A DNA stretch of 64,000 nucleotides from Niastella soli (GTDB taxonomy: Bacteria > Bacteroidota > Bacteroidia > Chitinophagales > Chitinophagaceae). How positions within the stretch are numbered: the stretch's first letter is position 1; each line of letters starts with the position of its first letter. Made by a program: the position numbers and the translations under genes. The notes under the pieces were generated by a model. That model saw nothing but the letters and a program-made list of their open reading frames with translations, searched no databases and was not told the origin of the DNA. Location: positions 310,001 through 374,000 of the forward strand of contig NZ_JAGHKO010000002.1 in NCBI RefSeq assembly GCF_017742245.1. The letters run 5' to 3'. Shown piece by piece: positions 19,143 to 28,053 of the stretch.

Positions 19143-22052
19143 CTAAAACGGTATCTTATTCTCTGTTGCTTTATGAATATTAAACCGGTGAACGTCTATA
19201 CTAAAGGAGATCTTTTTAAAGAAGGTGTTTTCATCAGGCACCGTTTTCAGGTTATCCCTGAATTCTTTACTGTACACGATCGGCACATATACATTCAGCA
19301 GATCTTTCAACAGGTTCACCTGTAAACCGGCCACATACAGGAATCGGCTGGTGGCCGCATTTTTTTTCCAGGCATCGGCATAAGTACCTGCATCCAGGAA
19401 TATTTTCACGGGCAGGTTCAATGGCAACAGACCTTTTGGCAATGTGGTAGCCAGGTTCATGGAGGCGATCCAGTCATCTGAACGGCCCTGCAATCCCTGG
19501 AAAAGATCGGTGCGGATCTTCAATCCCCCATCGCGCATCATGATCTGCTGACTGGCCAGGCCAGTGTTTTCATTACGCCCGATAAAATAATTGCTGTATG
19601 TATAATCTTCATTACCCCGAACAGCGGTGAGCTTGGGCTGGTATGCAAATGTGCTGAATTGTTTGGCAACTGTTTTTGCGCCAATATAACCGAATTTGGC
19701 AGCGAACACCCGCATTTGCAAACCACCTGAACTGGCATAATTGAAATAATAATTTCCAGTAGCGGAGGCGCGATAAAAACCATCGCCCTGTTGTACCTGT
19801 AACCGTACATCGTAGGGATACAACACGCGGTAATTGGCTACATTAAAACTTACCTGGTTCAAATATCGCTGGGTGGTTTTGCCTTTGCTTGGGTAAAATT
19901 CGCCGTCTTCGCTTTTCTGCACATACTGAAAACCGTTCTCCCAAATGAAGAAAGTTCGCCATTCCAGCCATTTTTCTATACTGCTGCGCGGATCTTTATT
20001 GGCAAAGGTGAATCGCAGGGCTGGTGCCACTTTATAAAAACCGGCAGTTATTTTATTGGCATTGCTATCGGCGCCATCGAGGGTGGAGAAATGAGCACCA
20101 CTTACCGACAGATCAATTTTTTCAAACGTATTGTTGGGACGCCAGGTATAACCCACCCGGCCAATACCCACAAACACCTTGCTACCGGTGGCATACATGG
20201 GCGCCAAAAAGTATTGCAGGTTATGCGCAGGTAAAGAGTAGTTGTGCAATGCCAGCCCGATCATAAAATGATCATACACATTGTACCCCATCACCGGCAT
20301 CAGGTTTATATAATTTACGCTGTCATAATTTTTAAAGGACCCCAAAAACACCGGCTTTAATTTTTTAGGATGGGCCATTGGGTTTATGCCACCCTTCTGC
20401 TGCAATGAATCAAAAAACTGCGTTGCAGCCTTTCCATCGCCAACGGTAAAGCTTTGTTGAAAATCCTGGGGGTATGGATGCCTGAATTGCCATTGCCGGT
20501 AATAGGCCTGCATACAACTGTCGAAGCGTTGGGTACCCATGGCGTTCTCCAGGTGTTTTACCAGGATCCCCGTTTTCATGTATACGATCACGGAGTAATT
20601 CAAAGAGGTAAAATCGGGGGAAGGGAGGGCCGCCGGTTGGTCCTTTTTGATCTTTGCCAGCATATCCACGGCCAGTTCTGACGCATTGTCCGGCATTCGT
20701 TTAAGGATCCACTTCGAATGATGCTGCTCGGGATATTTCATCGCTTTATAGCGGTCATCGAAATATGAGTTCACGCCTTCATCCATCCACGGATGGTCCC
20801 GCTCATTGCTGCCTAAAATACCCATAAACCAGTTATGCCCCACTTCATGTTCAATCGTCATGTCGAGACTCTTGCTATCCATGTCGGGCGAAATGCTGGT
20901 GATAGTGGGATATTCCATACCACCTTCAAAACCCATTTTGGCTTCTACCACGCTTACAACATTATATGGGTATTCGCCAATCAGGTTCGAGCGGTAATGC
21001 ACCGCGTCCTTTATAAACTGTACGCTGTTTGCCCAGGCATCGCTTTGGGCCGATCTGTAAAAACTCATTGCCTGTACTACTCTGCCCGATGACAGTTGAA
21101 TGGTATCCTGCTTCACCACAAAGTTTGAATCGGCAAACCAGGCAAAGTCATGTACGTTGTTCTGTTTGTATTGTAAGGTCTTAAAGGTTTGTTGTTTGTG
21201 GTTTATGATTGGTGGTTGCTTCGCAATTTCAGCAGGCTGTTCTTTTTTTGATTTCGCTGTATAATGTGACGGTTTACCTGTGGTCTTTTTAACCGGTGCT
21301 TTTTTTGCAACAGGTTTCTTTTGAAAGCCGCTCTTCGTTTTTACAGGCACTGGCGGGATGAAAGACGCCCGTTCCTTCAACCATTGTTTTTCTGCTTCAT
21401 CCTGCAGTTCACCAGTGGCGGCCACTACATATTTATCCGGCACCGAAATACGCACATCAAAACTGCCAAACTCGCCATAAAACTCACCCTGGTCCAAATA
21501 CGGCATAGGATGCCAGCCTAAGCGGTCATATACAGCCGGTTTAGGATACCATTGTGTTACCTTGTAACTATGCCCCGTATGACCGCCGCGTGAAAAATTA
21601 GCTGGTAACTGTACGTGAAAAGGAGTGGTTATTGCAGTTGCCTGACCGGGCAGCAAGGGCGCCGGCAGGTATACTTTTATGATATCTATAAATTGCGGAT
21701 GATCTTCTGTTTTTAAAGTGTTATTGTCCACCCTGAAATCAAGGCGGTTGATATAACCTCTTTTTTCGCGGGGTGAAAAATAAAAATCGGTCTTCCCGTT
21801 TTGCAGTGCCTGCTCTGAGAAAGCCGTTCTATCATTCTTGAACGCATTCGGCCATAAATGAAACCAGATAAAACGCAGCGTATCGGGAGAATGATTGATA
21901 TACTGCAGCTTTAAAAAACCTTCCAGAGAATGTTCGGTATCGTTCAGGGACACATCGATGGTATAATGTACTTCCTGTTGCCAGTAAGCGTTTTGACCAA
22001 TCGCGCTACACCCGATCGCCGAAATAAATAGTAGAAGGCAAAGTTTTTTCAT
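19143..22052 (-). CDS. M1-family metallopeptidase, long form
   Basis: A 969-residue exported zinc aminopeptidase-like protein. A signal peptide (MKKLCLLLFISAIGCSAIGQ) precedes the M1 N-terminal beta domain. The zinc motif HEVGH is near residue 401 and the third ligand Glu is in WMDEGVNSYF, 18 residues later; GGMEYPTI occupies the GAMEN substrate site as GGMEY. A Lys/Pro-rich low-complexity insert (KKPVAKKAPVKKTTGK...) falls at about residues 242-275. Residues after about 570 form a long beta-rich C-terminal domain that the paralogue at 22139 lacks. The protein probably acts in the periplasm on small peptides. Confidence 0.88.
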   Translation of the reverse strand: MKKLCLLLFISAIGCSAIGQNAYWQQEVHYTIDVSLNDTEHSLEGFLKLQYINHSPDTLRFIWFHLWPNAFKNDRTAFSEQALQNGKTDFYFSPREKRGYINRLDFRVDNNTLKTEDHPQFIDIIKVYLPAPLLPGQATAITTPFHVQLPANFSRGGHTGHSYKVTQWYPKPAVYDRLGWHPMPYLDQGEFYGEFGSFDVRISVPDKYVVAATGELQDEAEKQWLKERASFIPPVPVKTKSGFQKKPVAKKAPVKKTTGKPSHYTAKSKKEQPAEIAKQPPIINHKQQTFKTLQYKQNNVHDFAWFADSNFVVKQDTIQLSSGRVVQAMSFYRSAQSDAWANSVQFIKDAVHYRSNLIGEYPYNVVSVVEAKMGFEGGMEYPTITSISPDMDSKSLDMTIEHEVGHNWFMGILGSNERDHPWMDEGVNSYFDDRYKAMKYPEQHHSKWILKRMPDNASELAVDMLAKIKKDQPAALPSPDFTSLNYSVIVYMKTGILVKHLENAMGTQRFDSCMQAYYRQWQFRHPYPQDFQQSFTVGDGKAATQFFDSLQQKGGINPMAHPKKLKPVFLGSFKNYDSVNYINLMPVMGYNVYDHFMIGLALHNYSLPAHNLQYFLAPMYATGSKVFVGIGRVGYTWRPNNTFEKIDLSVSGAHFSTLDGADSNANKITAGFYKVAPALRFTFANKDPRSSIEKWLEWRTFFIWENGFQYVQKSEDGEFYPSKGKTTQRYLNQVSFNVANYRVLYPYDVRLQVQQGDGFYRASATGNYYFNYASSGGLQMRVFAAKFGYIGAKTVAKQFSTFAYQPKLTAVRGNEDYTYSNYFIGRNENTGLASQQIMMRDGGLKIRTDLFQGLQGRSDDWIASMNLATTLPKGLLPLNLPVKIFLDAGTYADAWKKNAATSRFLYVAGLQVNLLKDLLNVYVPIVYSKEFRDNLKTVPDENTFFKKISFSIDVHRFNIHKATENKIPF

Positions 22053-22138
22053 GGTGAATGTTTTACTCGCCGTAGCCTTACCACCGTCGCCTTTGGCTAT
22101 GGCGGTCGAAGAGCAAAGGCGGGTTTTACCCTCCGGGT

Positions 22139-23731
22139 TTATAATAGTTTTCCTTCTTTATCCAGCAACGCAAAAATGGCATCCAGATTTTTGCCAGAAG
22201 CTGCTTCCAGTTCTTTCTTCAGATCTTCCGGTGAAGGGTGTTTGAACTGCCAGTCTTTATAATAGGATTGTATCCCTTTATCCAGCGTATCGCGACCAAT
22301 AGTATTCTCAATAATATACAACCACACGGCAGTTTTCACATATTCAACAATGCCATAATCCTCATTGTTGCTGAATGCAGCAGAAGCGGTATTGATAGGC
22401 TGCTTGGCGGGTATTGAGTTCAACACTTCATAGATCCTTGCCTGAAAATCCTTTACATCCAACTCTTTTACTTCTTTGGGTATCATATTCCCGAACAGGC
22501 TGTTTGAACGGTATTTCTCGGCTTCATACCTGAACTGGAAATAAGAATTGATCCCTTCATCCATCCAGGCATGTTCGCGTTCGTTGCTGCCCAAAATGCC
22601 CATAAACCAGTTATGCCCTACTTCGTGCGTGATCACCGCATCCATTTCTTCCTCTTTGGCGTTCGGACTGGTAATTAATGTGATCATCGGATATTCCATA
22701 CCACCCGATGACTGGTTCTTGGGTCCTTCCACTGCCTGTACCACCGGATAAGGATATTGACCTATCCAATTAGAGTAATGACGTACGGCATCTTTTATAT
22801 AGCTGGTACTGTTCTTCCAGGTTTTGTTGCCACCTGTTTGTCCGTATGAGAACACATCGATGGTATTGTTGTCGGCCATTTGCAAGGTATCGTACCGGAT
22901 AACAAAGTCTTTTGCGGCAAACCAGGCAAAGTCAAGTATGCGATCGCCAACATATTGCAGGGTCTTCGATTTACCCGGCGTAGTGGTTTTATAAAGTGCC
23001 GATTTTACCCCCTTGTTATTTTCAATGCCAATCTGTTTGTATCTATCCAGCTCCGCTTTTGTTTGCAAACTGCCGGTAGCGCCCACCACATATTCTGATG
23101 GCACGGTAATATTCACTTTGAAGCTGCCATATTCACTGTAAAACTCGCCCTGATCGAGGTAAGGCATTTGATGCCAGCCTGTATTATCATATACAGCTGG
23201 TTTGGGATACCACTGACAAACAAAAAACTGTTGGCCGCTGTATCCTGATCTGGAGTAATAATTAGGCAGTTTTACAAAGAATGGGGTAGCAACCGTAACC
23301 TGTTTGCCAGGCAACAGCGGTTGGGGCAATATCACTTTTATCATGTCGATATTGGCCGTATCATTTTCAGTGGAAACGGTTTGTCCGTTCACCACAAATT
23401 TCAGGCTGTCGATAAAACCCGGCTCGGTGGCCTCCGTTTTTTTCTTGTCACCAGACAGGGGATTCTTACTTTCATTAAGCACCACCAGCTGTTTTGCCAG
23501 TGCGGTGTTTTTGTTTTTATAGGCATTGGGCCATAGGTGGAACCAGATAAAAGTAAGCGTATCAGGCGAGTGATTGATGTAATCAACCGACAGGTCACCT
23601 TTTAAACTATGCTGTTTATCATTCAATGCTACCTTAATGTTATAATGTACTTCCTGTTGCCAGTAGCCTGTTTGTGAAAATCCCAATAAAGGCGTTCCTA
23701 CAACAATCATTAGTGCACAAAGTATCTTCAT
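22139..23731 (-). CDS. M1-family metallopeptidase, short form
   Basis: A 530-residue paralogue of the neighbouring gene, sharing the opening GYWQQEVHYNIKVALND versus AYWQQEVHYTIDVSLND. The HEVGHNWFMGIL zinc site is near residue 369, with the third ligand in WMDEGINSYF and GGMEYPMI at the substrate site. It has a signal peptide (MKILCALMIVVGTPLLGFSQ). It ends soon after the catalytic and helical domain, without the 400-residue beta-rich extension of its neighbour. The reading frame is intact, so this seems a natural short form. The 86-bp spacer contains a GC-rich repeat. The two genes are tandem and may form one operon. Confidence 0.88.
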   Translation of the reverse strand: MKILCALMIVVGTPLLGFSQTGYWQQEVHYNIKVALNDKQHSLKGDLSVDYINHSPDTLTFIWFHLWPNAYKNKNTALAKQLVVLNESKNPLSGDKKKTEATEPGFIDSLKFVVNGQTVSTENDTANIDMIKVILPQPLLPGKQVTVATPFFVKLPNYYSRSGYSGQQFFVCQWYPKPAVYDNTGWHQMPYLDQGEFYSEYGSFKVNITVPSEYVVGATGSLQTKAELDRYKQIGIENNKGVKSALYKTTTPGKSKTLQYVGDRILDFAWFAAKDFVIRYDTLQMADNNTIDVFSYGQTGGNKTWKNSTSYIKDAVRHYSNWIGQYPYPVVQAVEGPKNQSSGGMEYPMITLITSPNAKEEEMDAVITHEVGHNWFMGILGSNEREHAWMDEGINSYFQFRYEAEKYRSNSLFGNMIPKEVKELDVKDFQARIYEVLNSIPAKQPINTASAAFSNNEDYGIVEYVKTAVWLYIIENTIGRDTLDKGIQSYYKDWQFKHPSPEDLKKELEAASGKNLDAIFALLDKEGKLL

Positions 23732-23789
23732 ACAAATTCTGAGGTCTTTTTCTTTGTTATTAAGTTCTTATGTTATTGGGTTCAGGGTT

Positions 23790-23893
23790 GCCGGGCAGCG
23801 GTGTATTTGCCGTCTGCCAGGGAAGGCCGCGCAGCAGTGTATTTCCTATTGCTCTCGGCTCAGCCGAGACCCATTGCCTACTGCCTTTCGCAG
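23790..23893 (-). repeat. Mosaic heptamer array after the glycosylphosphotransferase gene
   Basis: Contains two copies of the connector GGCCGCGCAGCAGTGTATTT-like sequence, TGCCGTC and TGCCTAC heptamers, and the palindrome CTCGGCTCAGCCGAG (about 23863-23877). On the coding strand of the gene ending at 23894 the tail begins a few bases after the TAG stop and reads GGCAGTA, GGCAATG. Confidence 0.7.
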
Positions 23894-25306
23894 CTATCTC
23901 CCTTCGCCCATGAAGATGATCCGTAAGGTATACACCATTATTTTAAAATCAAGTGCCAGGGATACATTCTCAATATAGATCAGATCGTACTTCATCCGTT
24001 TGATCATTTCATCTACATTTTCGGCATACCCAAACTGCACCATGCCCCATGATGTTAAGCCGGGTTTTACTTTTAAAAGGTAGGAATAATAAGGCACTTG
24101 ATGGTGTATCTTGTTTATATAGTGCGCCCTTTCCGGTCTTGGTCCCACCAGGCTCATTTCACCTTTGAGAATATTCCACAACTGCGGCAGTTCATCTAAC
24201 CGCCACTTGCGCATTACCCGGCCCCAGGGCGTTACCCGGGGATCGGAAGTGGAAGACAATTGCGGACCATTGGTCTCCGCAGGATGGTACATGGAACGGA
24301 ACTTGTAGATCCTGAAAGGACGTCCCTTATACCCTATCCGGTCCTGTGAGTACAGTACCGGTCCTGGTGAACAAAGTTTTACCCTGATGATCACATACAG
24401 GATAAATGGCAACAGGAAAACAATACCCAGTATGGCTACCGTAACATCTATCACCCGTTTTATATTCAATTGCCACTGGGGCATTAAACCCGATTTTATA
24501 TCGGTAAGCACCGCGCCAAACAGGTTGCTTGTTTTTACCGACCCCGACAAAATATCCAACATTTCGGGTACAATTTTTACTTCCACATCCATTTCGCTCA
24601 ACCGGTCCACAATACGCTCAACCTGCGTCTTTTCTTCTTTTTCCAACGCCACTACCACCAGTTTTATATCCCGTTCGTCAATCACTTTCTCCAGATCGTT
24701 CACCCAGCCATGCCAGGGAATATGTTTGCTTATGCCATTGGGTTCACCCCCGCTGATAAAACCGGTATAATGATAACCTGCGATCCGCAACCCTTCGCGG
24801 GTCTCCAAATATATTTTCTCGGCAATATGATTACCACCTACCAGCAGCGTATTGAAACGCATGTGTCCCTGTAGCAGTTGGCTCCTTACTAAATTCAATA
24901 AAGACCTCCTTACCAGCCAGGTGATCACCGCCTGCGCAAAAACGTAGGCCGAAAGTGATTTATAATAATAAGTGTAATTGTTTTGCGGATCATTGATCAC
25001 AATGGCAAAGAAAATGACCGTACAGCCAATAAGACAACAAAGCAGGGTATTAATGAATTCATTCAACCGTGACTTATTGTACATGGACTGGTAAGCCCCT
25101 ACCAGTGCATAAAAGAAGATCCAGGTAAGGGGAACAAGGGTGATGCCAAACCAGAAGCGGCTATTGAGGAAGATCCCATGTTCAACAATAAGGGTTTCAT
25201 GCAATAAATACCGGCGGGTAAAATACAGAACGATCCAGGCCATTATGGCCGCAATGTAGTCCCCAAACAGGTACCAGGTACTATGGATTCGTTTTACGGA
25301 TGACAT
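23894..25306 (-). CDS. Polyprenyl glycosylphosphotransferase (initiating sugar transferase)
   Basis: A 470-residue membrane protein of the WcaJ/WbaP type that moves a sugar-1-phosphate onto undecaprenyl phosphate to start an exopolysaccharide or O-antigen unit. About four N-terminal transmembrane segments (to residue 130) and a Rossmann-like CoA-binding-type domain (FNTLLVGGNHIAEKIYLE, VVVALEKEEKTQVERIV) precede the catalytic domain. That domain carries KRVIDVTVAILG (about 282), DRIGYKGRPFRIYKFRSM, and SLVGPRPERAHY with the conserved Arg-Pro-Glu. The next gene upstream is a Gfo/Idh oxidoreductase 15 bp away, so the two may be linked in making one nucleotide sugar or polymer. Confidence 0.92.
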   Translation of the reverse strand: MSSVKRIHSTWYLFGDYIAAIMAWIVLYFTRRYLLHETLIVEHGIFLNSRFWFGITLVPLTWIFFYALVGAYQSMYNKSRLNEFINTLLCCLIGCTVIFFAIVINDPQNNYTYYYKSLSAYVFAQAVITWLVRRSLLNLVRSQLLQGHMRFNTLLVGGNHIAEKIYLETREGLRIAGYHYTGFISGGEPNGISKHIPWHGWVNDLEKVIDERDIKLVVVALEKEEKTQVERIVDRLSEMDVEVKIVPEMLDILSGSVKTSNLFGAVLTDIKSGLMPQWQLNIKRVIDVTVAILGIVFLLPFILYVIIRVKLCSPGPVLYSQDRIGYKGRPFRIYKFRSMYHPAETNGPQLSSTSDPRVTPWGRVMRKWRLDELPQLWNILKGEMSLVGPRPERAHYINKIHHQVPYYSYLLKVKPGLTSWGMVQFGYAENVDEMIKRMKYDLIYIENVSLALDFKIMVYTLRIIFMGEGR

Positions 25307-25320
25307 CTGTACGTTGCACG

Positions 25321-26295
25321 TTACACAATGATATTATTGCTTTTTATCTTTTGTAAAATTTGATGCGCTACATCCATAGCCCGGTAACCATCCACTTCCG
25401 ATACCAGGGTTGGTGTATTGTTTAAGATCGCATCACGAAATGACTCCAATTCTCTTTTGATCGCATTTACTTCGGGAACCTGAGGATTTACTACTGCAAT
25501 GGTCTTTTTACCATGCATAGTATCAAGGTCAAAGGAAAAGGCATCAACGTCTTGAGGTGACTTCAATTTAATGATCTCAGATTTTTTATTCAGAAAGTCG
25601 ATACCAATGTAAGCATCTTTTTGGAATACCCGCATTTTTCTCATCTTCTTCATAGAAATCCGGCTGGAGGTCAAATTGGCCACACAGCCATTATTGAACT
25701 CAATACGTACATTGGCAATATCAGGGGTATCGGTCATAACCGCTACACCGCTGGCTGAGATCTGTTTTACTTCACTCTTCACCAGGCTCAGGATAATGTC
25801 AATATCGTGAATCATTAAGTCCAGGATAACACTCACTTCTGTACCGCGAACATTGAATTGCGCCAGGCGATGTACTTCAATGAACATTGGGTTCAGGTCC
25901 ATTTGCCTCACTGCTAAAAAAGCCGGGTTAAACCGTTCCACATGGCCTACCTGCAGCTTGATGCGCGATTCTTTTACCAGGTTCACCAGTTCCTGGGCCT
26001 CCTGCATGGTATGCGCCATGGGTTTCTCCAGAAATACGTGTTTGCCCTTTCTGATGGCCATTTTAGCCAGGTCGTAATGATAGTTGGTGGGGGCAATAAC
26101 ATCGATTACGTCTACGGCATCAATCAGCCGTTCTGCATCCAAAAAGCGGGGAAGCTGGTACTTTTCTGTAACATCCTGGGCTGCATCGTCATTAGGATCG
26201 AAAAAACCTACTACTTCTACATCTTTGATTTCTTTCCAGTTATTAAGATGAAATTTTCCAAGATGTCCAACGCCGAATAATCCGATCTTTAGCAT
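25321..26295 (-). CDS. Gfo/Idh/MocA-family oxidoreductase
   Basis: A 324-residue NAD(P)-dependent dehydrogenase-like protein. The Rossmann start is MLKIGLFGVGHLGKFHL, with FFDPNDD after strand 2, IDVIAPTNYHYDLA and the EKPMAHTMQEAQEL motif (the Lys of EKP is catalytic in this family). The C-terminal alpha/beta domain includes EVHRLAQFNVRGTEVSVILDLMIHDIDIIL. The substrate is probably a sugar or sugar nucleotide (family inference). ATG 26295 was chosen because the in-frame upstream extension is not family-like. It is immediately upstream of the glycosylphosphotransferase gene on the same strand. Confidence 0.9.
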   Translation of the reverse strand: MLKIGLFGVGHLGKFHLNNWKEIKDVEVVGFFDPNDDAAQDVTEKYQLPRFLDAERLIDAVDVIDVIAPTNYHYDLAKMAIRKGKHVFLEKPMAHTMQEAQELVNLVKESRIKLQVGHVERFNPAFLAVRQMDLNPMFIEVHRLAQFNVRGTEVSVILDLMIHDIDIILSLVKSEVKQISASGVAVMTDTPDIANVRIEFNNGCVANLTSSRISMKKMRKMRVFQKDAYIGIDFLNKKSEIIKLKSPQDVDAFSFDLDTMHGKKTIAVVNPQVPEVNAIKRELESFRDAILNNTPTLVSEVDGYRAMDVAHQILQKIKSNNIIV

Positions 26296-26399
26296 ATATA
26301 CAATTAAAGGCGCAAAGATAACAGGATGCACCTTTTACCAGAACGCTTTTTTATTACCAGTAATTGTATTGGATGTTAATAAGTTAGACTGAGATCGTG

Positions 26400-26471
26400 G
26401 ATTTTTTGGGATTTGTGGGATTTTGGATGAACATCTCAGCCATCCCATACATCCCAATTATCCCTATTCAG
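26400..26471 (-). repeat. GGGAT-family repeat, inverted pair, at the 3' end of the L,D-transpeptidase gene
   Basis: On the coding strand, the TAG stop of the transpeptidase gene runs straight into TCTGAATAGGGATAATTGGG and further TGGGAT units (26439-26471). An opposite-orientation copy, GGGATTTGTGGGATTTT, lies at 26408-26424, so the two can pair as a hairpin. Confidence 0.65.
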
Positions 26472-26472
26472 A

Positions 26473-27231
26473 CTACTTTACGAAGGCAGATCTACTCTGG
26501 TAGGTTGTATTAGAAGCATATATAAACAGACAGCTGCCTTCTTTCAGCAGATCGATCAGGGGTTGCGATACTTCGGGGGCAACCGCCGGGCAACCCCAGC
26601 TACGACCTATATAGCCCTGGCTGTTTATGAGGTCTTCGTTCACATAATCAGCTCCATGAATAACAATGCCGCGTCGCATGGCGCCATCATTGATGCCTTT
26701 TTCCATTCCCTGTAGTTTCAGGGAATAGCCATTACTGCCATTGTAGGCAAGACCGGTCACATAAAAACCCAGACTGCTTTTATTGGAGGACATTTTATTG
26801 CTGAAAGAAATGGCTTTGTCCTTGCCGGTCTTCATGCCATGGGCTACCCAGGTATTGTACAACAACTGATACGTATTCAGGTCAATTACGTATAGTCGTT
26901 TATTAATGCTGGGTTGGCTGAAGTCAACGATGGCCAGCAGGTTATCCTTTATGTGCCGGGTCCTCACCAGTTTGGCCATTCCTTTTAAGGCCATGGTAAA
27001 AACCTTTTTCGACAGACCCATATCCTTCAAATGCAGGCTGTCGTACACATTCAATTTGTTGGAAATAGAGAAAATATGCGCGGTGGCAGCTGAGTAGGAA
27101 GTATCCGAAAACAGGCCATTGGCCGTTCTGTTACCCGCTTTAGTCGGGGTAAAAGTCGATAATAAAGCTACCAGGCCCATCAGAAAAAGGCGTAGCTGTT
27201 TTCCTGGTGTTACGATTAATGGTTTTTGCAT
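26473..27231 (-). CDS. YkuD_2-type L,D-transpeptidase catalytic domain protein
   Basis: A 252-residue protein with an N-terminal hydrophobic segment (QLRLFLMGLVALLSTFTP) that should export or anchor it in the periplasm. The catalytic region has IVIHGADYV (about 187-195) and SWGCPAVAPE with the nucleophilic Cys near residue 212, the HxG...SxGCPA arrangement of YkuD-fold L,D-transpeptidases (YkuD_2/PF13645 type). These enzymes remodel peptidoglycan cross-links. GLAYNGSNGYSLKLQGMEKG and GMKTGKDKAISFSNK are further conserved-looking parts of the fold. It is monocistronic with repeat DNA on its 3' side. Confidence 0.85.
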   Translation of the reverse strand: MQKPLIVTPGKQLRLFLMGLVALLSTFTPTKAGNRTANGLFSDTSYSAATAHIFSISNKLNVYDSLHLKDMGLSKKVFTMALKGMAKLVRTRHIKDNLLAIVDFSQPSINKRLYVIDLNTYQLLYNTWVAHGMKTGKDKAISFSNKMSSNKSSLGFYVTGLAYNGSNGYSLKLQGMEKGINDGAMRRGIVIHGADYVNEDLINSQGYIGRSWGCPAVAPEVSQPLIDLLKEGSCLFIYASNTTYQSRSAFVK

Positions 27232-27439
27232 GGAATCCGTTCCCGTTTTTAGGGATAGTTAGTGAATGCAAGGTCACTACTATCGGTACAGAAATATGAA
27301 CCGCTGACCCGGCGATGCCGAAGGCAGCTTTTAAAAATAGCCCTTTTTAATAACAATAATCAGTCCGGGAACGGATATATTATACATTAACTATATAATT
27401 AAACCGTTTTTAACTTTTAGACAGCTCCCTTTACGGGAA
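27232..27439. other. Upstream gap of the transpeptidase gene
   Basis: AT-rich sequence without a gene; presumably the promoter of the transpeptidase gene lies here. No repeat family is seen before the mosaic region that starts at about 27440. Confidence 0.45.
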
Positions 27440-27677
27440 TATGTGGATAAAATGCCTTGCCCGCCGAAGCCTTGGCGTAGGCGGGATTCGCCTGCCGCGT
27501 TAGCTAAGGAGAGCCGTGCAAAAGTGTATTTCCTATTGCCTACTGCCTACTGCCCATTGCCTTTTGATGGCCGCGAAGAAGTGTATTTGTTGTCTGCCAG
27601 CCTTTCCCGACTTGTCGGGATTTGCAGTTTACCGTCTGTTCTTAAAGGCCGCGCAGAAGTGATTTCCCATTGCCCAT
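27440..27677 (-). repeat. Mosaic repeat region, left part
   Basis: Contains a GCCCGCCGAAGCCTTGGCGT-type GC-rich palindrome (27459 on), three GCCGYGNARAAGTGTATTT connectors (about 27505, 27568, 27643), TGCCTACTGCCCATTGCC heptamers, and CCCGACTTGTCGGG (about 27607). All heptamers read TGCC on the plus strand, that is GGCA on the strand of the gene ending at 28054. Confidence 0.7.
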
Positions 27678-27854
27678 TCAATGTCGTTTAGTTAAGCGAA
27701 TAGGAGAGCTAAATCCTCCCGATGCATCGGGAGGCCGAAGCGCATAAAGACTGATGATAGGGGTGGGTATTAATTTGATTAATCTAGAATAAACCCACCC
27801 CTACCCCTCCCAGGAGGGGACTCCTTAAAACACGCATTAACTAAACGACATTGA
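27678..27854. mobile_element. 177-bp MITE-like element with 18-bp terminal inverted repeats
   Basis: The left end TCAATGTCGTTTAGTTAA (27678-27695) is the exact reverse complement of the right end TTAACTAAACGACATTGA (27837-27854). Inside are CCTCCCGATGCATCGGGAGG, a GGGGTGGGT / ACCCACCCC stem (27760-27768 and 27793-27801) and CCCCTCCCAGGAGGGG, so the whole unit is highly foldable. It encodes no protein. It interrupts a TTGCCCA heptamer array, which resumes at once on the right side. A non-autonomous element or a structured-RNA repeat are both possible. Confidence 0.7.
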
Positions 27855-28053
27855 TTGCCCATTGCCCATTGCCTTTTGATGGCCACGCAGAAGTGTATTT
27901 GTTGTCTGCCCTCTGTCGTCTGCCTTCAAAGGCCGAGCAAAAGTGTATTTCCTATTGCCCATTGCCTATTGCCTTTTGATGGCCGCGCAGAAGTGTATTT
28001 TTTGTCTGCCCTCTGCCGTCTGCCGTCTCCCCTCAAAGGCCGCGCAGAAGGGT
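27855..28053 (-). repeat. Mosaic repeat region, right part
   Basis: ATTGCCC and TGCCNTC heptamers alternate with four connectors of the type GGCCGCGCAGAAGTGTATTT (about 27874, 27925, 27981, 28037). The last connector abuts the TAA stop of the gene at 28054. Confidence 0.75.
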
